From G963662675 sp963662675 (GTDB lineage: Bacteria; Bacteroidota; Bacteroidia; Bacteroidales; Prolixibacteraceae), in NCBI GenBank assembly GCA_963662675.2, contig CAXXHP010000004.1, positions 248,001 to 312,000 on the forward strand: a stretch of DNA of 64,000 nucleotides. Reading direction: 5' to 3'. Under the pieces are notes generated by a model. It was not told the origin of the DNA, did not search any database, and worked only from the letters and a program-made list of their open reading frames with translations. Shown in pieces: positions 1 through 9,101 of the stretch (position 1 is the stretch's first letter; the number at the start of each line of letters is the position of its first letter). Position numbers and translations under genes: made by a program.

Positions 1-768
1 TCAGTTGAAGAGGAAGTTGAATTAGCACAGCGTATTAAAAAAGGTGATCAGGCTGCATTAGAAAAGCTGACCCGTGCTAACTTGCGTTTCGTAGTTTCGG
101 TAGCAAAACAATATCAGAATCAAGGATTAAGTTTGCCTGACTTAATTAATGAAGGTAACCTTGGTTTGATAAAAGCGGCTGAAAAGTTTGATGAAACGCG
201 CGGGTTTAAGTTTATTTCGTATGCAGTATGGTGGATTCGCCAGTCGATTCTTCAAGCTTTAGCCGAGCAATCTCGTATTGTTCGATTACCGCTAAACCAA
301 GTAGGTTCGTTGAATAAAATCAACAAAGCATTTTCGAAATTCGAACAAGAGAACGAGCGAAAGCCATCTCCTGAAGAATTGGCTGAAAAGCTAGAGCTGC
401 CAGCTGAAAAAGTTGCAGATACTCTTAGGGTCTCAGGCCGCCATATTTCGGTGGATGCCCCATTTGTTGAAGGCGAAGATAATAGCTTGCTTGATGTGTT
501 GGTGAACAATGATTCTCCTAATGCTGACCGTAGTCTGATGATGGAATCATTGGCGCGCGAAATTGAACGATCTCTCGCTACCCTTACTGAAAGAGAAAGT
601 GACATCATCAGGATGTTCTTTGGAATTGGCTGCCAGGAGATGACCCTGGAGGAAATTGGAGAAAGATTTGGGCTAACCCGGGAAAGGGTGCGCCAGATAA
701 AAGAAAAAGCAATCAGACGATTGCGACACACATCCAGAAGCAAATTGCTTAAAACATATCTTGGATAA
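1..768 (+). CDS. rpoD: RNA polymerase primary sigma factor (sigma-70), 3' part
   Basis: The reading frame is open from base 1, so the N-terminus lies outside the window; 255 codons remain. The protein directs RNA polymerase to promoters. Region 2 is visible early (DLINEGNLGLIKAAEKFD, then FISYAVWWIRQSI, the -10 recognition and melting helices), region 3 follows, and region 4 with its helix-turn-helix lies at the end (LEEIGERFGLTRERVRQIKEKAIRRLR). The absence of a long non-conserved region and the short spacing are usual for the Bacteroidota primary sigma factor. A strong hairpin terminator follows at once, so this is the end of its transcription unit. I am confident of the family; that it is the housekeeping copy is inferred from this close match to the RpoD pattern. 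Confidence 0.93.
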   Translation, partial: SVEEEVELAQRIKKGDQAALEKLTRANLRFVVSVAKQYQNQGLSLPDLINEGNLGLIKAAEKFDETRGFKFISYAVWWIRQSILQALAEQSRIVRLPLNQVGSLNKINKAFSKFEQENERKPSPEELAEKLELPAEKVADTLRVSGRHISVDAPFVEGEDNSLLDVLVNNDSPNADRSLMMESLAREIERSLATLTERESDIIRMFFGIGCQEMTLEEIGERFGLTRERVRQIKEKAIRRLRHTSRSKLLKTYLG

Positions 769-776
769 TTTCTTTT

Positions 777-802
777 AACCGCCCATCGAGGCGGTTTTTT
801 TT
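777..802 (+). terminator. Rho-independent terminator of rpoD
   Basis: A perfect 7-bp stem (AACCGCC at 777-783, GGCGGTT at 790-796) with a 6-base loop runs into eight T residues. It sits 9 bases after the rpoD stop. Confidence 0.9.
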
Positions 803-1017
803 ATGCTTTTTTTCTTGCGATTTCTAATTTGGTAACCATTACCTCTTATTGATATGGTTTATATCTCTGAATAGAGGTCAAACTTACAATCTATGCCATA
901 CATTCTTGGCGTTTCATGTTCATTAAGGTGACAAATCGTCATTTTGCATCTATGGCACAGGCTTTGAAAAAGAGGAGCAGTCAAAATATGAATATTAACT
1001 GTAAAAATTAAATAGCG

Positions 1018-3069
1018 ATGCAAAAAGGTAAAATTGGCGTTTCAAGTGACAATTTATTCCCAATCATCAAAAAGTTCCTTTATTCTGATCACGATATCTT
1101 TTTACGTGAAATAGTATCAAATGCTGTTGATGCTACCCAAAAGCTAAAAACACTGGCTGCACGTGGCGAGACTAGCGTATCTATTGAGAATGCAAAGGTG
1201 AAAGTATCTTTAGATGAAGACCAGAAAACAATAACGATTTCAGATAATGGAATTGGGATGACCGCCGAAGAAGTTGAAAAGTATATTAATCAAATTGCCT
1301 TTTCAGGTGCAAATGAATTTCTGGAGAAGTATGAAGATGATGCAAATGCCATTATTGGACACTTTGGGTTAGGGTTTTACTCTTCTTTTATGATTTCGCA
1401 TAAAGTTGAAATTGTGAGTAAATCATACATAGAAGGCTCACAAGCTATTAAATGGTCGTGCGATGGTAGTCCAGAGTACAATATTGAAGATGCTGATAAA
1501 GAAGAAGTAGGAACTGACATTATTATGTATGTTAATGAAGAGTCGCAAGAGTTTCTAAATAAAGCGCGTCTTTCTGATTTGCTTAATAAATACTGTAAGT
1601 TCCTTCCTGTTCCTGTTGTTTTTGGACAGAAATCTGAATGGAAAGATGGCAAGGAGGTTGAAACTGGAGAAGAGAACCAAATCAATGATATTGCACCGGC
1701 TTGGACGAAAAAGCCTGTAGACCTTAAGGATGAGGATTATAAATCCTTCTATAAACAACTTTATCCGAATACAGAAGATCCTCTTTTTCACATTCACCTA
1801 AATGTTGATTACCCATTCAATTTAACGGGGATTTTGTACTTCCCGAAGTTGAAAAACACGATTGAAGTTCAGAAGAATAAAATACAATTGTATTGCAGTC
1901 AAGTGTTTGTGACTGATTCTGTTGAAGGTATTGTTCCTGAATTTTTGACTTTGCTTCATGGCGTAATTGATTCTCCGGATATTCCGCTTAATGTTTCTCG
2001 TTCGTATTTACAAAGTGACTCGAATGTGAAAAAAATAAGCAGTCACATTACAAAAAAAGTAGCTGATCGCCTTAGCCAGTTATTTAAAGAAAACAGGGAT
2101 GAATACGAGAAAAAATGGGATGATTTAAAAGTATTTATTGAATACGGAATGTTGTCTGATGAGAAATTTGCAGAAAAAGCAATGAGTTTTTTCTTATTTA
2201 AAAATGCAGATGGTAAGTATTTTACATTCGAAGAATATGAAACCCTAATCAAGGATAATCAAACCGACAAAGACAATAAATTGGTTTATTTATACACCAG
2301 CGATAAGGATGAACAATATACATTTATTCAGGATTCTAAAAATAAAGGCTACGATGTGTTGATAATGGATGATGTATTATCAACTCACCTGATTAATAAG
2401 TTTGAGCAAAAATATCCTGAAAAACGTTTTGTTCGCGTAGATTCTGATGTGGTTGATAACTTGATTCCAAAGGAAGACGAAGCAGAACAAATAAGCTATG
2501 AAGAACGCATGGAACTGAGTCCTGTTTTCCAGTCTGTTTGTCCGGAAAAGAATGGGCTAAACTATATTGTCGACTTTAAAGCGATGGGAGAGCAAGCACA
2601 ACCAATGGTTGTGACCCGCAATGAATTTATGCGCAGAATGAAAGATATGAGCCAAATGCAAGGAGGAATGGATTTCTATGGTGCAATGGGGGATAGCTTA
2701 AGTTTGGTTGTAAATACAGACCATCCCTTGGTGAAGAAAGTTTTGGAAGAGAAAGACAATAAGCTTGGTGCCGATTTATCGCTATTGAATACTGAATTGA
2801 CATCATTGAAAGCAGAAGAAGGAATCTTGTCAAAGGCTAAAGAAGGCATGAAAGATGAGGAAGTTCCTCAGGCTGACAAAGAAAAACTTGACGATTTGCA
2901 GAAGAAGATGTCATCCATTGAAGATGATAAACGCACAAAGTTGGAGGCATTTGGAAAAGATAATAAGCTAGCTAAACAAATGGTTGATTTAGCGCTTTTA
3001 GCAAATGGATTGCTAAAAGGTGAAGATCTGGATAAATTTGTTCGCAGAAGTGTTGAGCTTATCAAATAA
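1018..3069 (+). CDS. htpG: Molecular chaperone HtpG (Hsp90)
   Basis: Bacterial Hsp90, a cytoplasmic ATP-dependent chaperone dimer. The 683-residue protein has the GHKL ATPase motifs in order: EIVSNAVDATQKL near residue 35, DNGIGMTAEEV near 78 and GHFGLGFYSSF near 115. The middle domain contains the Hsp90 signature region around LNVSRSYLQSD (residues about 325-335), and a charged C-terminal dimerisation part ends in LDKFVRRSVELIK. Length is slightly above the E. coli protein (624), as is common in Bacteroidota. The gene stands alone: rpoD with its terminator lies upstream and a long inverted-repeat element lies downstream. I see no CIRCE or other heat-shock operator in the 215 bases before the start. 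Confidence 0.95.
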   Translation: MQKGKIGVSSDNLFPIIKKFLYSDHDIFLREIVSNAVDATQKLKTLAARGETSVSIENAKVKVSLDEDQKTITISDNGIGMTAEEVEKYINQIAFSGANEFLEKYEDDANAIIGHFGLGFYSSFMISHKVEIVSKSYIEGSQAIKWSCDGSPEYNIEDADKEEVGTDIIMYVNEESQEFLNKARLSDLLNKYCKFLPVPVVFGQKSEWKDGKEVETGEENQINDIAPAWTKKPVDLKDEDYKSFYKQLYPNTEDPLFHIHLNVDYPFNLTGILYFPKLKNTIEVQKNKIQLYCSQVFVTDSVEGIVPEFLTLLHGVIDSPDIPLNVSRSYLQSDSNVKKISSHITKKVADRLSQLFKENRDEYEKKWDDLKVFIEYGMLSDEKFAEKAMSFFLFKNADGKYFTFEEYETLIKDNQTDKDNKLVYLYTSDKDEQYTFIQDSKNKGYDVLIMDDVLSTHLINKFEQKYPEKRFVRVDSDVVDNLIPKEDEAEQISYEERMELSPVFQSVCPEKNGLNYIVDFKAMGEQAQPMVVTRNEFMRRMKDMSQMQGGMDFYGAMGDSLSLVVNTDHPLVKKVLEEKDNKLGADLSLLNTELTSLKAEEGILSKAKEGMKDEEVPQADKEKLDDLQKKMSSIEDDKRTKLEAFGKDNKLAKQMVDLALLANGLLKGEDLDKFVRRSVELIK

Positions 3070-3086
3070 GATAACTGAAAACCTAT

Positions 3087-3227
3087 AAAAGGGGTTGTCC
3101 AAAAAGTAAAGATACGAGTCATCCTGATCTTGTTTCAGGATCTTGATCATCTGTGGAACAGAGCCTGAAATATATTCGGGATGACGTTTTTTAATGATTT
3201 TATACTTTTAGGACAGCTCCTTTTTTT
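3087..3227. repeat. Imperfect long inverted-repeat element (MITE/REP-like)
   Basis: The outer arms are about 22 bases (3087-3108 and 3203-3224): AAAAGGGGTTGTCC against the complement of GGACAGCTCCTTTT, roughly 18 of 22 matching. An inner pair, GTCATCCTGA near 3119 and TCGGGATGAC near 3178, lies within them, so most of the 140 bases can fold into one hairpin. There is no coding capacity inside. It looks like a small dispersed non-autonomous element or a decayed large terminator of htpG. Copies elsewhere in the genome cannot be judged from this window. Confidence 0.55.
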
Positions 3228-3318
3228 ATGTATTGATAAGAGCTTGCTTTTTATGAAAAGAGAAACGGAGAGGGGTGTTCTTTTCCGATATGAAATCCAA
3301 GCCACGTCTATTCGTCAG

Positions 3319-3585
3319 TTAGGTTGTTTTTGCAACAAATAGAGTCATCATCTCAAAAATGATTGCTTTTCTATTTCCAGTTTCAATATGCTCCGTAAGC
3401 AAAAATACCGTATTTCTGGAGCTAATTCAAAACTTTTAAATGACCTTTAATGCCATATTTCCGTACGGCATTTGTGGCTTTATGTTGTTGTCAATCAGAT
3501 TTTTGTGCTGCGCCAAGTTTAAAAGACATCGAATATAATCTTTCTGACTACGCCTAATATAGTCAGGCTCATTATATTTTTCCAT
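3319..3585 (-). pseudogene. Short interrupted reading frame, unknown family
   Basis: Reading leftwards from an ATG at 3585 gives a 49-residue ORF (MEKYNEPDYIRRSQKDYIRC...) that stops at 3436-3438. The same frame, after a second stop two codons on, continues as a coding-like stretch (...TEHIETGNRKAIIFEMM...) to a final stop at 3319-3321. The charged, low-Leu-bias composition of both halves suggests one decayed 88-codon gene rather than chance, but I recognise no family. It could instead be a genuine 49-residue protein (3436-3585). Confidence 0.3.
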
Positions 3586-3632
3586 AACATTACTTTTTGT
3601 GTAACGCTATTTCAGGATGAGATAGTTTAAAT

Positions 3633-3665
3633 AAAAAAAACGCCATGAACCATGGCATTTTTTTT
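3633..3665 (-). terminator. Bidirectional terminator after the OMPP1 gene
   Basis: GCCATG / CATGGC stem with a short loop (about 3642-3656), flanked by eight A residues on the left and eight T residues on the right. It works in either direction and lies 20 bases past the stop of the minus-strand outer membrane gene. Confidence 0.75.
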
Positions 3666-3684
3666 AATTCAACCCTAAAAAAAA

Positions 3685-5223
3685 TTAAAACCTAAACCCT
3701 AAAGTAAAAGTAGCGTAATCGCTCATGTTTTCGAATTTGCCAACTGGGGCTTCAACAGATTCCGGCACATCATATAAATTCAAATAATTTGTGCTGGTAG
3801 AATGCTTATATGCCATGTCAAAGAAAAATCCGCCTTGTTTCCAACCAAATCCTGCTGAAATTGCAGATTCATTAGCGTTGCTATTTGGTTGGTCTGCACC
3901 GAATGCATTTTGGTTAAAGGGACTAGGGTAATACTCATATCCACCACGTAAACTAAAACTATCTGTTAAGCGGTATTCGCCTCCAATATGTATATTTCCA
4001 ACTGCTTTGTATGCTTCTTGTATATCCTCATTTTCTGAAAAGAAATCATAGCCATCACTACCATCCTGCATTTTGATCGATGAATAATCAACAAACTCGT
4101 AGTCAATACTTAGTAATCCTGCTTTTCCTATAACATAAGCTGCACTAAATATCGCTTTCATAGGAGATTGCATTTCATAATCGTAATTACCTATAGGCGA
4201 ATTTGCTTCATAAGTTCCTTCTCCATCACTATAAGTAATTGACGAATACATGTTATTGTTAAAGTTATCATGTAACTGGTAAAACGTAGGAGAATGATAG
4301 GCAAAACCTAAACGAAGGTCGTTAATAGGCTTGTAAATTGCACCAAGTTTAATATTGTAGCCACTTCCTGTTGTTCGTAGATTTGTATTAAATGAATAAT
4401 CATTTAGATAGGTTGTTGGAAGTGTTGATCCATAGTTAATGTCATACTCAAGAAGGGTTGTGTATTCCCTAAAGTAAATATCCTGAATACCAATGGTTGC
4501 TCCTACGTATAATTTGTGATTAAAATTGGCTGCCGCAGATATCACGTATTCATCAACATTTCCCTTTTGAGAAAATGATTTTCGTTGACTGTGTTCGTAG
4601 TTTGTGAAATTGTCAGTGAAAGGTTCAACTTGCATGTCGTGAGCATAAATTCCATCTTCGCTATAAAGAAGGTCTGTTCCAATTCCTGTTGATTCGTCAT
4701 AGGCAGCAAGCTCTTCGTAAAAAGCATCGAGCTGAGAAGGAGAATAGCCATCTGAGTTGAGTGCAAATTGATCTAACATTGACGATGTTGCTCCCGATCC
4801 GTTTACCAATTTATTTATATTGTAGTTATTTAAGCGGTTATACCCAATGCCGATACTAAAACTGACCAACGAACTTTCGCTAGTTCTGTTTGTGTTGATA
4901 TTGGCAATATACCCCATGTTGGGTACCGAAATATTGTATTTTGATTCTGTAAATGTTCTGTTCAGGTATGATCCATCAACGTCAGTTTTTCCAAATTTGG
5001 GCGTGATTACAAATTCACTACTTCGGTATAACCCAATTCCAGCAGGATTAATGCTTGTTGAAGTGAAATCTCCACCTAAAGCTCCAAAGGCGTTTCCCAT
5101 GGCAGAAGCACGTGCAGTGCCTTGTAGCCTGTTGTCTGAAAGTCGAAGAGCATCAACCATGTTTTGCCCTGCCAGAGTAGAACTGACAAGCAGTAATAGT
5201 ACTAAATATTGAATTTTTTTCAT
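3685..5223 (-). CDS. OMPP1/FadL/TodX-type outer membrane transport protein
   Basis: A beta-barrel of the family that carries hydrophobic compounds across the outer membrane. I start it at the ATG at 5223 because MKKIQYLVLLLLVSSTLAGQ is a clean signal peptide; an in-frame ATG 24 bases upstream would add eight residues in front of it. The mature N-terminus carries the family pattern with ARASAMGNAFGALGGD and SINPAGIGLYRSSEF near residues 35-70, where 'NPAG' is the hallmark. The rest is alternating aromatic/polar strands, ending in a barrel strand with terminal F (FTLGFRF), typical of BamA substrates. Total 512 residues. It follows the lipoprotein gene by 55 bases on the same strand, so they are probably cotranscribed. 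The substrate is unknown. Confidence 0.85.
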   Translation of the reverse strand: MKKIQYLVLLLLVSSTLAGQNMVDALRLSDNRLQGTARASAMGNAFGALGGDFTSTSINPAGIGLYRSSEFVITPKFGKTDVDGSYLNRTFTESKYNISVPNMGYIANINTNRTSESSLVSFSIGIGYNRLNNYNINKLVNGSGATSSMLDQFALNSDGYSPSQLDAFYEELAAYDESTGIGTDLLYSEDGIYAHDMQVEPFTDNFTNYEHSQRKSFSQKGNVDEYVISAAANFNHKLYVGATIGIQDIYFREYTTLLEYDINYGSTLPTTYLNDYSFNTNLRTTGSGYNIKLGAIYKPINDLRLGFAYHSPTFYQLHDNFNNNMYSSITYSDGEGTYEANSPIGNYDYEMQSPMKAIFSAAYVIGKAGLLSIDYEFVDYSSIKMQDGSDGYDFFSENEDIQEAYKAVGNIHIGGEYRLTDSFSLRGGYEYYPSPFNQNAFGADQPNSNANESAISAGFGWKQGGFFFDMAYKHSTSTNYLNLYDVPESVEAPVGKFENMSDYATFTLGFRF

Positions 5224-5278
5224 GGCTTTATAATTAATGTAAATCATTTCAGTTTGTCTTTTTTAGTATCGTTAGTTT

Positions 5279-6766
5279 CTAACGACGTCCACTACCACTT
5301 GAACTACCACTTGAACTTCTGCTCGAACTACCGCTTGAGCTTCCACTCGAACTACTCCTTCCGACGCTGCTGCTACCACTACTTCTTGAACTTCCGGTGC
5401 TAATTGAAGGAGTGCTTCTTGCCGGTGCACTATAGGTTCTGGTATTTTGAGTGTTTCTGCTTGATCCGGTGCTGTAAGACGAATTTGATTTGTATGTGCT
5501 CCTGTAAGTTGAGCCGGTTGAGCTTCCTGTACTGCTTTTGGTTGTTGTATTTGGGGTTGTGTATGACGACCCAGATGTTGCAGAGCTATTACTGTTATAT
5601 GTTGATTTCGTAACTGTGCGTGGTTTGCTATAGCTTGGTGTATAATTAGAACTTTGAGTGGTTGTAGATTTTATCTGCGTGCTATTCGTACTTCCAGTTG
5701 TCGCTCTTCGTACAGAATTGTTACTATTTGTTGTGCCAACGGCTGTTCTCGCTTGATTTACACCAGTGCCAGTCTTGGGAATCGTACTTTGTATATTGGT
5801 CGCACTGCCTGTTGCTGAAACACTTCTTCGGGTAGTAGTACTGCCAGACGTTGTTGAAGGAGTAGCCGTAGATGACGTGGTTCTTCTTTTCTCAAGTATT
5901 GTAGCACTCTTGGCCTGAGGTTGTGTGCTAACCACATCTGATGCAACGGAGGATGTTCTACGTGAACTTCCTGAATTTTGGATAGCCGTAGTTGTTTCGC
6001 TTTTTAACGTTGTTGCAGACCTGCTGGCCGAGGTGTTATAGTTAGCATTTGACCTGTCATTTACTACATTTGAATAAGAAGACCGGCGTTGTCCGTAGCT
6101 GTAATTATCGCTATTATAGTTGCCTGCATAATTAGAGGTAGGCCAGTATGAATTATAGTACGGACTTCCCCATGAATAATAAGAACTTCCCCAATAGCTA
6201 TAAGGTGAATACCAACTGTTCCAGTAACTATAGTAAGGACTGTAATAACCATAATTCCATGGACTATAATAGCTATTATATCCCCAATAGTTATATCCCC
6301 ATGAAGAGTAGTATGGTGAATAAAATGGATCATAGTACCAATAATCCCAATAGAATGGATCATAAAAACTTGTGCGGTGGAATCGATTAATACGATATGT
6401 GAAATCTAATCCATCAGAATCATCATAGTAGTTGTTGATGACATAGTCAATGTCCTCTCCGTTTTCATAAATCGTTGTATCAGAACTAATAAGTTCCATA
6501 TCATCCATCTCATATACATATAAATCTGCATCAGGATCATCTGTTTCAAGAATATAGTTTTTCAAGCTATTTGATTCATCCAAATTTCCGTTATACTCGG
6601 TTGATAATGTGGAGTATGAATTAGGAATTTCCTGAACAACAATAGGAGGTGGAACATCGCCAGGCGAGAAGTATATATCATCATATCTGTCTGTTACGTA
6701 TGTCCCAGTAGTGCATGCACTAAGTAAAAGTGCAAATGCCGAGATGATGGTAATTTTTGATTTCAT
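5279..6766 (-). CDS. Aromatic- and serine-rich surface lipoprotein, function unknown
   Basis: A 495-residue protein with a lipoprotein signal (MKSKITIISAFALLLSAC; lipobox LSAC, lipidated Cys near residue 18). An acidic segment (about 20-120) is followed by a striking stretch of roughly 90 residues made mostly of Tyr, Trp, Ser, Pro and Asn (about 130-220). The second half is Ser/Thr-rich with scattered Arg, ending in a run of Ser-Gly and a terminal Gly-Arg-Arg. No catalytic motif is visible. It is likely anchored in the outer membrane with an extended, unstructured, possibly glycosylated or adhesive tail. It is the first gene of a probable two-gene operon with the OMPP1 barrel, so a role at the cell surface is inferred. 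Related low-complexity proteins are hard to align, so no family is claimed. Confidence 0.75.
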   Translation of the reverse strand: MKSKITIISAFALLLSACTTGTYVTDRYDDIYFSPGDVPPPIVVQEIPNSYSTLSTEYNGNLDESNSLKNYILETDDPDADLYVYEMDDMELISSDTTIYENGEDIDYVINNYYDDSDGLDFTYRINRFHRTSFYDPFYWDYWYYDPFYSPYYSSWGYNYWGYNSYYSPWNYGYYSPYYSYWNSWYSPYSYWGSSYYSWGSPYYNSYWPTSNYAGNYNSDNYSYGQRRSSYSNVVNDRSNANYNTSASRSATTLKSETTTAIQNSGSSRRTSSVASDVVSTQPQAKSATILEKRRTTSSTATPSTTSGSTTTRRSVSATGSATNIQSTIPKTGTGVNQARTAVGTTNSNNSVRRATTGSTNSTQIKSTTTQSSNYTPSYSKPRTVTKSTYNSNSSATSGSSYTTPNTTTKSSTGSSTGSTYRSTYKSNSSYSTGSSRNTQNTRTYSAPARSTPSISTGSSRSSGSSSVGRSSSSGSSSGSSSRSSSGSSSGSGRR

Positions 6767-6863
6767 AACTAAACCTCCTGTAACTTTTATGAATAAATTT
6801 ATTTACTTTGTAACTTCAAAATTCAATGCTAAATAAGCAAATACCATACCAAAAGTAAAAGAA

Positions 6864-8340
6864 ATGGCGAAAGAATTAACTCTAAGAAGTGAGAATTACT
6901 CGCAATGGTACAATGAACTTGTCGTTAAGGCAGATCTTGCTGATAATTCTGCTGTACGAGGATGCATGGTTATCAAGCCATACGGATATGCTATCTGGGA
7001 AAAGATGCAAGCTGAGTTAGACCGAATGTTTAAAGAAACAGGACATGTAAATGCATATTTCCCTTTATTTATTCCTAAATCATTTTTTAGTAAAGAGGCA
7101 GCTCATGTTGAAGGCTTTGCCAAAGAGTGTGCCGTAGTTACTCATTATCGATTAAAAAATGATCCGGATGGGAAAGGTGTTGTTGTTGACCCGGATGCTA
7201 AATTGGAAGAAGAATTAATTGTTCGTCCAACTTCAGAAACGATTATCTGGAATACATATAAAAACTGGATTCAATCATACCGCGATTTACCAATCCTTTG
7301 TAATCAGTGGGCAAATGTTGTCCGTTGGGAAATGCGTACTCGTTTATTTTTGCGTACTGCAGAGTTTTTGTGGCAAGAGGGGCATACAGCCCATGCTACT
7401 CAGCAAGAGGCAATGGAGGAAACCGAAAGAATGGTAAATGTGTATGCTGAATTTGCAGAAAAGCACATGGGCTCTTCCTGTAATTAAGGGTGCTAAATCA
7501 GAGAATGAACGTTTTGCAGGTGCAATAGAAACATATACGATTGAAGCATTGATGCAAGACGGGAAGGCACTACAGTCAGGTACGTCACACTTCTTGGGAC
7601 AAAATTTCGCGAAAGCATTCGATGTGAAATTTGCTACAAAAGAAGGAACAGAAGAATATGTATGGGCCAGTAGCTGGGGGGTTTCTACTCGTTTGATAGG
7701 GGCATTAATCATGGCACATTCAGATGATAAGGGATTAGTATTGCCTCCAAAATTGGCTCCGTTTCAAGTCGTTATTGTACCTATATACCGAAATGATGAG
7801 CAATTAGCAGCAATCACTGAAAAAGTTAAAGAAATTACTGAAAAGCTTAAGGCTAAAGGAATTTCCGTGAAATACGATGATAAGGATACTAAAAAACCGG
7901 GGTGGAAATTTGCAGAATACGAGCTGAAAGGTGTTCCTGTTCGTTTGGGTATAGGTCCACGCGATTTGGAGAATGGAACAGTCGAGGTTGCTCGTCGTGA
8001 TACACTTACGAAAGAGTTTGCACCTTTAGAAAATATTGATCAGTATGTAAGTGATCTGCTTGATGAAATTCAGCAAAATATATATCAAAAAGCTTTTGAC
8101 TTCCGTGCAGAAAACACGACGAAGGTGGAGACTTACGATGAGTTTAAGGAAGTACTGAATACGAAAGGTGGTTTCATATCTGCACACTGGGATGGAACTT
8201 CTGAAACGGAACAGAAAATTAAAGAGGAAACAAAAGCGACAATTCGCTGTATCCCTTTTGAGGGTGAGGAAGAAGAGGGCGTTTGTATATACTCTGGAAA
8301 ACCTTCTAAAAAACGGGTTTTGTTTGCTCTGGCATATTAA
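6864..8340 (+). CDS. proS: Prolyl-tRNA synthetase, split by a +1 frameshift
   Basis: Charges tRNA-Pro with proline. The N-terminal part (6864 to about 7470) has LTLRSENYSQWYNELVVKAD, the class II motif 2 region (VRWEMRTRLFLRTAEFLWQEGHTAHA) and then shifts frame. The continuation (ALPVIKGAKSENERFAGA..., GTSHFLGQNF, WGVSTRLIGALIMAHSDDKGLVLPP) carries motif 3 and the anticodon-binding domain, ending in a terminal Tyr. Joined length would be 491 residues, the normal size of the archaeal/eukaryal-like ProRS found in Bacteroidota. Removing one G from GGG at 7469-7471 restores the frame exactly at the expected sequence (AEKHM-ALPVIKG). The enzyme is essential, so an assembly error is more likely than a broken gene unless a second copy exists. 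Confidence 0.9.
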
Positions 8341-8360
8341 TCTCAACATTCAGATAAAGG

Positions 8361-8396
8361 AAAAGCAGTCAAATATGGCTGCTTTTCTTATTTTTA
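8361..8396 (+). terminator. Terminator of proS
   Basis: AAAAGCAG (8361-8368) pairs with CTGCTTTT (8379-8386) and is followed by a T-rich run, 20 bases after the proS stop. Confidence 0.8.
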
Positions 8397-8412
8397 TAAA
8401 AAATAATTTTTT

Positions 8413-9099
8413 ATGAATGTACCTGAAGATAAATCTAAACGACTGGAAGCGATTATTTTGAAATCCAATGTGAAGCAAAAGGTCTTTGAGAACTCTGTTG
8501 AAACGTTTAATCTTTTAAAAGATGTATTGAAAGAGCTGGTAAATGAGTATTCTGAGTTGCTTAAAGGAAAAATTGATGATGTTTCATTGCCTACGTTTCA
8601 TGAAAAAGGGCCCTTCGAGGCTGAGTTTAGATTGGCAGGAGATATGCTTTTGTTTAGCATGCACTCAAATGTATTTGTTTTCAATAGGGAACATCCCATT
8701 TGGAAAATTGACTATATCAAGAAAGACCAGTTGAATTCTTACTGTGGAATCATTAGTATTTATAATTTTCTAGCAGACTCATTTAAATATAGCCGTATGC
8801 AGGATTTGGGCTATTTGATTGCCAGGATCTTTATTAATAAAGAAAACCATTTCTTTGTTGAAGGGAAACGGCAGGCTGGTGAGTTGGTCAAAGATTTTCA
8901 GAATGATGTCATTTCCAGAGAGGTCATTAAGCAAATATTAGACACATCAATTCGATATGCTATTGAATTTGACTTATTGGTGCCTCCATACGATCAGGTG
9001 AAAATTGCTTCGGTGGAGCAGATGAAAGAGGAAATTTTTCATTCAAAGATGAAAACCGGCAAACGAGTCGGGTTTAAATTTAATTCAGACGATGTATAG
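8413..9099 (+). CDS. Conserved-looking hypothetical protein, 228 residues
   Basis: I do not recognise the family. The protein is soluble, with no signal peptide or membrane segment. The first 60 residues are predicted helical and charged (KQKVFENSVETFNLLKDVLK), the centre is more hydrophobic (FRLAGDMLLFSMHSNVFVFN, ISIYNFLADSFKYSRMQDLG), and the tail is basic (KMKTGKRVGFKFNSDD). It stops 2 bases before the pepT start, and pepT in turn abuts tilS, so the three genes very likely form one transcription unit after the proS terminator. The context gives no clear function. Confidence 0.8.
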   Translation: MNVPEDKSKRLEAIILKSNVKQKVFENSVETFNLLKDVLKELVNEYSELLKGKIDDVSLPTFHEKGPFEAEFRLAGDMLLFSMHSNVFVFNREHPIWKIDYIKKDQLNSYCGIISIYNFLADSFKYSRMQDLGYLIARIFINKENHFFVEGKRQAGELVKDFQNDVISREVIKQILDTSIRYAIEFDLLVPPYDQVKIASVEQMKEEIFHSKMKTGKRVGFKFNSDDV

Positions 9100-9101
9100 T
9101 T

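Noticed and set aside
6064..6363. His/Ile-rich minus-strand 99-codon frame and Ser/Asn-rich plus-strand frames
   Set aside because: They are out-of-frame readings of the low-complexity lipoprotein gene.
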